Below, piece after piece: positions 8,363 to 14,825 of a stretch of DNA of 49,944 nucleotides. The position numbers and the translations under genes were made by a program. Origin of the DNA: a candidate division TA06 bacterium (GTDB lineage: Bacteria > Hydrothermota > DG-26 > E44-bin18); the NCBI GenBank assembly GCA_004376575.1, contig SOJN01000078.1, positions 1 to 49,944 on the forward strand, given 5' to 3'. Below the pieces are notes generated by a model that was given only the letters and a program-made list of their open reading frames with translations, was not told the origin of the DNA and searched no databases. How positions within the stretch are numbered: the first letter of the stretch is position 1; each line of letters starts with the position of its first letter.

Positions 8363-10428
8363 TTGACTCCCTGGAGCTCACCAGCCGTACGGACACGATT
8401 CCTTCCGTCGTTCTTGGCAAGATAAAGAGCCCCATCAGCTAATTCTATCAGATTTGATTTGTCATAAGCGTGCTCTGGGTACAGAGCCACTCCTATGGAA
8501 ACTGTAACTGAAAATGTGTGTTCATCATATGTAGTTATGTTTGCTGCAACCTCCTTTCTCAGGTCTTCAGCTATCTCGTATGCCTTCTCCGCTTCTTTGG
8601 TGATCAGTGCAACGAACTCTTCACCACCATATCTGGCAGCCAATCCTAATTCCTTCTCCCAGTTTGTAAGTATCTTGCCTATGGTTTTCAACACCTGGTC
8701 ACCAGCCATGTGACCATAGGTGTCGTTGAAGTGCTTGAAATGGTCTATGTCCATCATTAGAAGCGCGATGGACTTGTGGTTTTTTTTGGCCTGCATCACT
8801 CTCTTATCAAGTTGATCCTGAAAATACCTGTGGTTATATAGGCCAGTCAGGCCGTCACGTATGGCCATAGCTTCCGTATGCTCGTGCAGTATGGCCCTCT
8901 CTATTGCATTTGATGCCTGAGCTGAAAGAAACATCATGTTGTCAGAATCCATCTTTTCGTAGGATGCCTTTCTCAGGCTGAAGACAAAAAGACCCCCAAA
9001 GACTTTTCCTTCAATGAGCAAAGGGGCTCCCACGAAGGATCTCAGGTGGCCCAAGCCTCTTTCTCCAGCGTAGAATATGGGTAACCGAACCTCTCGTTCC
9101 CGCAGGTCCTCGTTAGCCATAAGAATAACATTCTTTACCATTATCGCAGTCAACGAGTTCCCCAGTTCGAATTCCAGGCCTTCCTTGAAATCGCCACCGG
9201 TTCCTTTCGCCCAGAGAACCTTGCACCCGGATGTCTCGTCTATGTCGAGTATGACAAAGACATCACAGTCGAATAGCTTCCCTGCAGCATCGTCAATCAC
9301 CTCCAGAACATCTCTCAGCTTCAGCTTCTTTGATAAGTCCTTCGCTAGTTCCTGCAGTGCTGAGAAATGAACAACAGCCTTTTCCATCCTGGTACCCATT
9401 CTTGCATAACCTATGAGCACCGATGCCTGACGCGCTAGGCCCTCGAGCCTCTCCCTGTCATCAGGCTGGTATGCATTCGGTTCCCTGGAGTCAACAACAA
9501 AAACTCCCTCCAACTCCGCTCCGAGAGCAATGGGCACGCAAACCAAAGATCTGACCTGTTCTTCATCGTGATAGTAGCCCAGCGTATTGGGGGGATTGAC
9601 GAAGTCCCCGGTAAGGAGGCTCTTCCGTTCCTTTGCGACCCATCCCACCACGCCGGCACCCACAGCCATTTCCACACGCTTCGTAATCGTCTTTCTGCTT
9701 GTTCTATTTGGACCCATGAGGAGAAGCCCTCTCTTTGAATCGTACGTGAACATGCACGCGGTCTCACACTTGAAAGACCTGTAGGCAAGCTCAACCAAAT
9801 CAGACAGCGCATCTTCCAATGCCTTGTGGATATCGAGCCCGACTTCACCTTTCCTGGCCAGCGTCTTGACTACAGACTCGCGATCGATGTCTGTGGCCGT
9901 AACCCTTTCCTGACGACCCTCCTTTGTGCCCCTTCCTTTCTGAGACACGTATTCGACGACCCTCCCTACGAAAACAGATAAGACTCCGAGCAGAAGGAGA
10001 GCCGAAAGGTGTGTTCCGAAGGTGGAGTAGTCCTCTCTGACAACAGAAGACCCAACCTCAGCGACGAAGATACCTGCAAAGGTGGCGATTGCCAGTCTCA
10101 CGTCTCCCAGAACAGAAGCAACAAATATCACTCCGAAATAGACGAGGAATATGGGAGAGGCTAGCCCTCCAGTTGACTGGACAGACAGATTTGCAACCAG
10201 AGCCAGCCCCACAAGAGTGCCCACCATTTGCCTTCTGGTGGGAGGGAGCTCCTTCTTCAGCCTGTAGTAAATGAGGAAAAAGAATACACCAATGGGCAGA
10301 AGGAGGAATATTGACAACCAAATCTGGGGCGGCCGGTAAAAGGCCCCAAGCAGGCTGCTCAGGAAAATTGTTCCGGCCAAAACGAGAAGCAGGATGCTTG
10401 AGCTTCTGCGGCTTCGCGCGATTTCCAT
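8359..10428 (-). CDS. Membrane GAF-GAF-GGDEF diguanylate cyclase
   Basis: A 689-residue signalling enzyme. Residues ~12-165 contain about six membrane helices. Two GAF-like domains follow (about 200-345 and 360-510). The GGDEF domain occupies about 520-685 with DGLTGLYNHRYF, the metal Asp in LLMMDIDHFKHFNDTYGH, and an intact active loop GGEEF at 601-605. It should make cyclic di-GMP from two GTP in response to a ligand bound by the GAF or membrane part. No RxxD inhibitory site precedes the active loop (KELG there), so product inhibition may be absent. It shares an ATGA overlap with the aminopeptidase gene. Confidence 0.92.
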   Translation of the reverse strand: MEIARSRRSSSILLLVLAGTIFLSSLLGAFYRPPQIWLSIFLLLPIGVFFFLIYYRLKKELPPTRRQMVGTLVGLALVANLSVQSTGGLASPIFLVYFGVIFVASVLGDVRLAIATFAGIFVAEVGSSVVREDYSTFGTHLSALLLLGVLSVFVGRVVEYVSQKGRGTKEGRQERVTATDIDRESVVKTLARKGEVGLDIHKALEDALSDLVELAYRSFKCETACMFTYDSKRGLLLMGPNRTSRKTITKRVEMAVGAGVVGWVAKERKSLLTGDFVNPPNTLGYYHDEEQVRSLVCVPIALGAELEGVFVVDSREPNAYQPDDRERLEGLARQASVLIGYARMGTRMEKAVVHFSALQELAKDLSKKLKLRDVLEVIDDAAGKLFDCDVFVILDIDETSGCKVLWAKGTGGDFKEGLEFELGNSLTAIMVKNVILMANEDLREREVRLPIFYAGERGLGHLRSFVGAPLLIEGKVFGGLFVFSLRKASYEKMDSDNMMFLSAQASNAIERAILHEHTEAMAIRDGLTGLYNHRYFQDQLDKRVMQAKKNHKSIALLMMDIDHFKHFNDTYGHMAGDQVLKTIGKILTNWEKELGLAARYGGEEFVALITKEAEKAYEIAEDLRKEVAANITTYDEHTFSVTVSIGVALYPEHAYDKSNLIELADGALYLAKNDGRNRVRTAGELQGVK

Positions 10429-10600
10429 GGTGCAAATAAACTATCAGAAGTCACAACGTATTTCAAGAACGAAGTACGAGGTATCCGACAATGCCGAAGG
10501 GAACAAAATGGGGGTGATGCGGATTCTGCAGTGGTCGAGCCTGCCGAAGCAATCTCGTGTTTAGGTTTTCATTTTGACTTTTGATTTCTGCAAACTTCAG

Positions 10601-11884
10601 TTAGTAGATTTTTGCCAAATAGGCCCCCTTATAGTAATGCCTCAGTATCTTATCATATGTGAAGCCCTTTCTGGACATACCAATCGCACCCCATTGACAC
10701 ATCCCCACCCCGTGCCCCCATCCTTTCCCTTCCATCGTGTACATCCAACCATTGAATTTGAGCCTGAAGTTGTTAGACGGCAAATCAACCCACCCGCGTT
10801 TGGGATCTCTGAACAATCTCCTGATGTTACCCTTCCGGATTGTGTACGTTGCTACAGTCGTCACAACTCTGACACTCACGACTCTGCCGAACCCATCCCT
10901 CTTGGTCACCTGCATAGATTTGAGAACGCCTTTTGGGGAGATGCCTAGAATTGACGCCAGGTTTGCCTTCACCATACGCTCAAAGTCTTCCTTGCCCCAC
11001 GACCTGGTCCACTGATACATTGGTGAGCCTCTGCAAAATGGCCGGGACCCACCAAACAGGGAAATTATCCTGTCAGGGCGAGCCCGGAGGTAGCGCACAG
11101 CAGAACCAAACCATGCGTCTTCATTAGAACACGTGTGCCCTCCACAAGTAGAATGATATGCAGCTCTTACGGGCTTACCCTTGTGCATGAGGATTATCCC
11201 CTTCGTCTCAGAAACTGCCCTGTTTGTCAACCGCGATTCCTTGATTACTCCAGAATAGACCTGGTCGCTGGTAGTGGCAACCACATCGTAGCCAAGTGAT
11301 TTACGCTTGGTCATTTTGGCAACTGCGTATGTCCTTGCGGCAACAGCCTGTGCTTTTGCAGCTTCAAAGGCCGTGGAATCTCTGTTGCCGATTTCTGATG
11401 GAACGACTGAGCGAAGGTAGTCCTCCATAGGCAGTATGTTTGTGACAAGCAGATTGTTCACACCAACCCTGCTGACCTTGACGATCCCCCTGTAGGGCAA
11501 ACCATTGACTGTGATGAAACCATTCTTGACCTTCTGCGAGAAGATTACTGGGAATGCTGGATTCTTGATCACTCCTTTTGTAGAGCCTCTGGTTTCAATT
11601 TTCTGTTTGCCCTGGACCAGTTTTATGTGCCATTCCTTTCCTGCAGGAAGAGTCGCCTTCTTCCGACCCATAGCAACTCTGCAAGAACGCTTTCCTGAAA
11701 TTCTAACGTTATTGGTGCTCTCCAGAATGTTTACTCGTATGAAGACAGTTTTCCCTTTTTCTTTCGCCAGTTGTGGTATTTCTGTTCTGATTATGCCTCT
11801 TGGCGCACACCCCCCGACCACAAATAACGAAACTACGAAAATCGAAATTGCGAAATTAGCAAACCTGCTCTTTTCCAAAGTCAC
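10601..11884 (-). CDS. SpoIID/LytB-domain lipoprotein
   Basis: A 427-residue envelope protein related to SpoIID and LytB, peptidoglycan-binding proteins and lytic transglycosylase-type enzymes. The family core is clear: MEDYLRSVVPSEIG, AFEAAKAQAVAARTYAV, YHSTCGGHTCSNEDAW, and the C-terminal GWGHGVGMCQWGAIGMSRKG. The N terminus is a lipoprotein signal ending in VVGGC. The start is GTG at 11884 with a ggggg SD. The signal peptide is encoded by the intergenic repeat at about 11822-11860 (cgaaattgcgaaatt motif), so the leader seems to have been built from a dispersed repeat. No sporulation genes are nearby; a general cell-wall role is likely. Confidence 0.9.
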   Translation of the reverse strand: MTLEKSRFANFAISIFVVSLFVVGGCAPRGIIRTEIPQLAKEKGKTVFIRVNILESTNNVRISGKRSCRVAMGRKKATLPAGKEWHIKLVQGKQKIETRGSTKGVIKNPAFPVIFSQKVKNGFITVNGLPYRGIVKVSRVGVNNLLVTNILPMEDYLRSVVPSEIGNRDSTAFEAAKAQAVAARTYAVAKMTKRKSLGYDVVATTSDQVYSGVIKESRLTNRAVSETKGIILMHKGKPVRAAYHSTCGGHTCSNEDAWFGSAVRYLRARPDRIISLFGGSRPFCRGSPMYQWTRSWGKEDFERMVKANLASILGISPKGVLKSMQVTKRDGFGRVVSVRVVTTVATYTIRKGNIRRLFRDPKRGWVDLPSNNFRLKFNGWMYTMEGKGWGHGVGMCQWGAIGMSRKGFTYDKILRHYYKGAYLAKIY

Positions 11885-11980
11885 TCTATGCCCCCCAGCT
11901 TCCGCGCTCTGTACACTCGTTTCTCTGCATTACTGTTTTGTAATTAGTAATTCGTGATTTGTAATTTTGTTCATCGCTGT
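11885..11980. repeat. ttcgtaattt-family repeat between genes
   Basis: Bases 11936-11970 read gtaattagtaattcgtgatt with tgtaatttt. This motif is shared with 5114-5146, 183-202, 14694-14724 and 29138-29165. It lies directly after the stop of the Mut7-C gene on the minus strand, as similar copies lie after the stops at 205 and 29170. Confidence 0.5.
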
Positions 11981-12484
11981 TCATTCGTTACTCGCTTCCA
12001 AGATCCTATCGATGTAGGCTTTCATGGACCTCGTGTGTGTTCCCGGCCAGTAGATCCTGCCGCAGGAACCGCACATCTTGAATCTGCCCTGGGTTTGGAA
12101 GACGTATAAAGGAACCTTCCCTTTCACGTCATCCTTCTCTACATCATTTAGCTCAACATTACATACATTGCACCTTGTAAAAGGCGCAAGCCTGTGCTCC
12201 AGGTGCAGATCTTTAATGACCTGTACTATTTGCTCCTCAGGAATCTCACTTTTGACAAGGAGGACCTCTACGCTGTAAGCGGAAGGTATTCTGGTATTCC
12301 GGGTAACTACTGTTCTTTCTTCATTGAGCGCTCTCTTCAGCAGTTTGGTGGACTCTGTCTCACCATAGTATTCGGCATCCACACCCAGCACCCTCAGCCA
12401 CCTCGCCAGCTTGCCGCACATGAAGTCTACTATCAGCCGCACACTTGCCGGTTTCCCAGGCCCCTGCACAATAGACCCATCCAC
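11981..12484 (-). CDS. Mut7-C RNase-domain protein (PIN-like) with zinc ribbon
   Basis: A 167-residue protein of the Mut7-C family (formerly DUF82). The N-terminal part carries the PIN-like core (VDFMCGKLARWLRVLGVDAE, ERTVVTRNTR). The C-terminal part is a zinc ribbon with two CxxC pairs, CNVC and CGSC, the second followed by GRIYWPGTH. The family is predicted to be a nuclease acting on RNA. Length is typical. A GTG at 12484 is the most upstream start that fits; its SD is weak, so a start a few codons further in is possible. Confidence 0.88.
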   Translation of the reverse strand: MDGSIVQGPGKPASVRLIVDFMCGKLARWLRVLGVDAEYYGETESTKLLKRALNEERTVVTRNTRIPSAYSVEVLLVKSEIPEEQIVQVIKDLHLEHRLAPFTRCNVCNVELNDVEKDDVKGKVPLYVFQTQGRFKMCGSCGRIYWPGTHTRSMKAYIDRILEASNE

Positions 12485-12696
12485 ATTCTAACAGACTTCA
12501 GGTTTGCCTTCTCCGAACTCTAGTATGCGCCACCTTTTTCTTCTCGTCAACCACTAACTGAATCCGGACAGTTTTCGGTTGACGCATATCTTCAATCCAT
12601 GTTACTTTTACAGCAGTCTTATTGGTGCCTGGGGAAGGGATGAAGACGATGGGCAAACCTCCGCTCTCAATTTCACTCTTCACACAAATACAGAGA
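12485..12696. other. Spacer with a doubtful minus-strand frame
   Basis: A minus-strand frame ends at 12498, 14 bases before the Mut7-C start. Its last ~55 residues look protein-like (LPIVFIPSPGTNKTAVKVTW, then IEDMRQPKTVRIQLVV, ending RVRRRQT). It has no convincing start or SD and no recognised domain, and its N-terminal part runs into the duplicated ftsB leader. It may be a small gene or a remnant; I do not call it as a CDS. Confidence 0.3.
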
Positions 12697-12746
12697 AGCA
12701 TGCTCGTCGTTCGATTTTCCGCGGTGTAGTCGTACGAGGTTTTAGC

Positions 12747-12801
12747 TTGGCGAAAGTAAAGAACACAGGTCCAGACAGAAAGTTGTATCGCGGTGACCGC
12801 C
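12747..12801 (+). pseudogene. Truncated 5' copy of the ftsB-like gene
   Basis: TTG at 12747 opens a frame matching the first 18 codons of the intact gene at 12891 (GPDRKLYRGDR is identical), then breaks into the attgcgag repeat. Of six codons that differ, three are silent (GCG/GCA, AAG/AAA, GAC/GAT), which hints at a period of selection on the peptide before truncation. It has its own gagg SD, so a short peptide could still be made. It is not expected to function as FtsB. Confidence 0.7.
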
Positions 12802-12850
12802 AACCCCCCATGTCATTGCGAGACTCGCCAAGCGAGCCGAAGCAATCTCG
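12802..12850. repeat. attgcgag...gcaatctcg palindromic repeat
   Basis: The sequence tgtcattgcgagactcgcca through gcgagccgaagcaatctcg (12811-12850) is an interrupted palindrome. The motif recurs near 10530-10556, 7328-7368 and as a double copy at 43148-43309. It separates the two copies of the ftsB leader. Confidence 0.6.
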
Positions 12851-12890
12851 TCGTTCACTTTTCTGAAATATGGTTACATGAGGTAGTACG

Positions 12891-13265
12891 TTGGCAAAAG
12901 CAAAGAGCAAGGGTCCAGACAGAAAATTGTATCGCGGTGATCGCCGAAGAAAGAAGAGGAACATCTGGCTCTTCCTCGGCAGTCTTTTCTTCTTGTGGAT
13001 GGCCTACCTTTTCCTTGGTGGCGACTACGGCCTCATCCAGGTTATCTCTCTGAAAAGACATGAACTCGAGCTCAAGTCAAGGTTGCTCAAGGTTAGAGCA
13101 AAAAAAGAATTACTTCTGAAGGAGACCGAAAGACTCAAGAACGACCTGGGAACCATTGAAAAGATTGCCCGTGAGGAACTCGGGATGATTGGTGAGGACG
13201 AAACCCGTTACCAGTTCCCGGAACACTTTGCAGAGGGCCAAAGCAATCCTCCCAAAACCCCTTGA
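12891..13265 (+). CDS. ftsB: FtsB/DivIC-type septum formation initiator
   Basis: A 124-residue cell-division protein. It has a basic cytoplasmic tail (residues 1-23), one membrane helix (about 24-43, WLFLGSLFFLWMAYLFLGG), then a periplasmic coiled coil (about 55-92, LKRHELELKSRLLKVRAKKE) and the family end pattern IEKIAREELGMIGEDE. FtsB/DivIC proteins bridge FtsL and FtsQ/DivIB at the septum. The start is TTG at 12891, preceded by gagg; an ATG-free start is supported by the matching TTG in the duplicate at 12747. A hairpin terminator follows at 13306. FtsB versus DivIC cannot be separated on sequence alone. Confidence 0.85.
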   Translation: MAKAKSKGPDRKLYRGDRRRKKRNIWLFLGSLFFLWMAYLFLGGDYGLIQVISLKRHELELKSRLLKVRAKKELLLKETERLKNDLGTIEKIAREELGMIGEDETRYQFPEHFAEGQSNPPKTP

Positions 13266-13305
13266 CATTCCCCTCTGCCCCTGATACTCTTAACCGATGA
13301 AGAAG

Positions 13306-13329
13306 AAACCCGTAACAACGGGTTTTGAG
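13306..13329 (+). terminator. Rho-independent terminator after ftsB
   Basis: The stem aaacccgt (13306-13313), loop aaca and acgggttt (13318-13325) pair perfectly and are followed by a short T-rich run. It lies 40 bases after the ftsB stop. Confidence 0.7.
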
Positions 13330-13668
13330 TTTCGATTTGACTCTTGCATTTTGATATTTGAAATGCTTCCCTCTTACGGGGGAACCCTCCACTTTTTCTT
13401 CCCCTTGATGGGGGAGAATAGAAGAGAGGGTGTGTAAGAAATCGCAGATCGTAGAGCTAAGATCGAAGATCGCGCACTTTATCTTTCGTATTTTGTGGTT
13501 TTTCATTATGATTTTTGTACTTTGAAATTTGCAATTTGATACACTTCCCCATAGACGGAGATACCTTCCACCGTTTCTCCCCCTTGATGGGGGAGATGAA
13601 AGAGGGGGTGAGATTTAGGTTTCAATTTCTTAATTTCTAAATTTCCTAATTTCGTTGTTCTTGGTCAC
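13330..13668. repeat. Spacer with two ccccttgatgggggag repeat units
   Basis: No gene is seen. Two related units about 176 bases apart contain the palindrome ccccttgatgggggag (13401-13416 and 13580-13595), each followed by an agagggkgtg tail and preceded by a ccctccact/ccttccacc box. A third copy of the palindrome lies inverted at 19660-19675. Between the units are ttcgtatttt-type motifs and a gatcgtagagctaagatcg motif also found near 18450. Confidence 0.65.
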
Positions 13669-13745
<77 letters not shown>

Positions 13746-13757
13746 CCGCAAAAACAG

Positions 13758-13786
13758 ATGCCGCATCACCAGATGCGGCATTTATC
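13758..13786 (+). terminator. Hairpin terminator after tRNA-fMet
   Basis: Bases 13758-13767 (atgccgcatc) pair with 13772-13781 (gatgcggcat) across a four-base loop and are followed by tttatctt. It lies 12 bases after the tRNA, between it and the convergent TPR gene, so it may serve both. Confidence 0.7.
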
Positions 13787-14061
13787 TTCCTCACTAAAAT
13801 AACCCTTACAGCCCTCTGGAGTAGCGCCACTTGCCTGGCTCGTTTCACGGGGTGGCGCGCGCGCTGACATCGCCCCTATCCTTCCCCCCACGGGCGAAGT
13901 TTGGAAGAGCATAGTCTGCTCATTGCGAACCAAAAAGGTCCGGCTTTTCCAGAGAAAAGACGAGGCCTGGCGCGTTCCACGGGGCATTTTTGGTCCTTCG
14001 TTGGCGGGAGCCAACGGAGGAGGATCTACTTTCTTAGCCCGCATCAAAACCTTCCGAACCG
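13787..14061. other. GC-rich spacer, no gene seen
   Basis: This stretch is richer in GC than its neighbours and has open frames on both strands with no recognisable protein. It includes ggagtagcgccacttgc (13818-13834), which recurs inverted with one change near 19724-19740. It is probably repeat-derived. Confidence 0.4.
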
Positions 14062-14397
14062 CTACAACCCCAAGCCCATCAGTTTCTGGATAGAATCTAT
14101 GTTTTCTTTTGCCTCTTTCCGTTCAGGGTTTAGTTTCAAAACCTCCTCGAAGTGCTTGATTGCCCTCATTCCCCAGATGTCGTCGTCATATTTCTTTTCG
14201 AACAGCTCGTCTTTCTTCAGATCTTCCTCCACCTTCCGCATGCAGGTTACTCCCATGCCGAAATGAGCATCTTCATTATTCGGATGTGACTCCAGGACAG
14301 CTTCGAGCTTTTTGATCGCGCCACCCACATCACCCTCTCTTAGCAGAGAATCAGCTTCTTCTATTGACGACCTGCTTTCATCTTTCGTTGCCATCAC
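14062..14397 (-). CDS. Small TPR protein
   Basis: A 111-residue soluble protein made almost entirely of tetratricopeptide repeats: EADSLLREGDVGGAIKKLEA, LESHPNNEDAHFGMGVTC, then AIKHFEEVLKLNPERKEAKE. TPR units bind partner proteins; no enzymatic domain or signal peptide is present. Two ATG codons open the frame and the second (14394) is equally possible. It is isolated between the tRNA and the helicase gene, so its partner cannot be guessed. Confidence 0.8.
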   Translation of the reverse strand: MMATKDESRSSIEEADSLLREGDVGGAIKKLEAVLESHPNNEDAHFGMGVTCMRKVEEDLKKDELFEKKYDDDIWGMRAIKHFEEVLKLNPERKEAKENIDSIQKLMGLGL

Positions 14398-14825
14398 ACT
14401 CCTCCTCTTTCGCCTATCTAACTTACCACTCCCAAACTAATAGTTTAGCCATCGAACCAGATTTATCAAGAACAAACCTGCCTGTGCAGGCGAAGTACGA
14501 AGCACAAGTTGCAAGGTACCAGGTGCGTCACACCCGGTGTTTCGCCCTTCATAATTGGCCTTTCGACTTTGCCCGCCTACGCCCTTCCTGACTTCGCCTT
14601 CGCTGGCTACGACAGGCTGACGCGTGGTTTCCCCACTTCACTTTTCCAAGCTTCGTGGGACTTCGCGCCTGGCTTCGCTCATGATCTTTGAGAGTTTGCG
14701 GTTTGTAGTTCGTAGTTGGTAATTGTGCAAAGTGTTTTGAGTGGTATCATACAGAGTCCTATGTTAACATATAAAGGTAATCGCGAACATTGCCAAGCCG
14801 GCAGCAGGGACAATGGAGGTCAGCA
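14398..14825. other. Spacer upstream of the helicase gene
   Basis: No gene is seen. It holds several dispersed motifs: aaacctgcctgtgcaggcga (14475-14494), ggtaccaggtgcgtcacacc (14515-14534, similar to the ends of the element at 17582), a ctacgacaggctgac motif (14606) and gtttgtagttcgtagttgg (14701-14719). A weak promoter-like pair, ttgtgc at 14724 and tatcat about 16 bases later, could serve the helicase gene. Confidence 0.4.

Larger units (their letters stand above)
12697..12945 (+). repeat. 105-bp direct duplication around the ftsB start
   Basis: Bases 12697-12801 and 12841-12945 align without gaps at a fixed offset of 144, with about 76% identity overall and about 87% in the coding part. 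The duplicated stretch covers the leader, the gagg SD and the first ~18 codons of ftsB. The 39 bases between them (12802-12840) consist mainly of the attgcgag...gcaat palindrome repeat. Confidence 0.85.

Noticed and set aside
12498-12803. 101-residue minus-strand frame ending just before the Mut7-C gene
   Set aside because: Its N-terminal part is antisense to the duplicated ftsB leader, and there is no SD or known domain; only the last ~55 residues look protein-like, so it is described as a doubtful remnant only.
13766-14047. 93-residue minus-strand frame in the GC-rich spacer
   Set aside because: It covers the terminator hairpin and a repeat shared with 19724; composition is that of a chance frame in GC-rich DNA.
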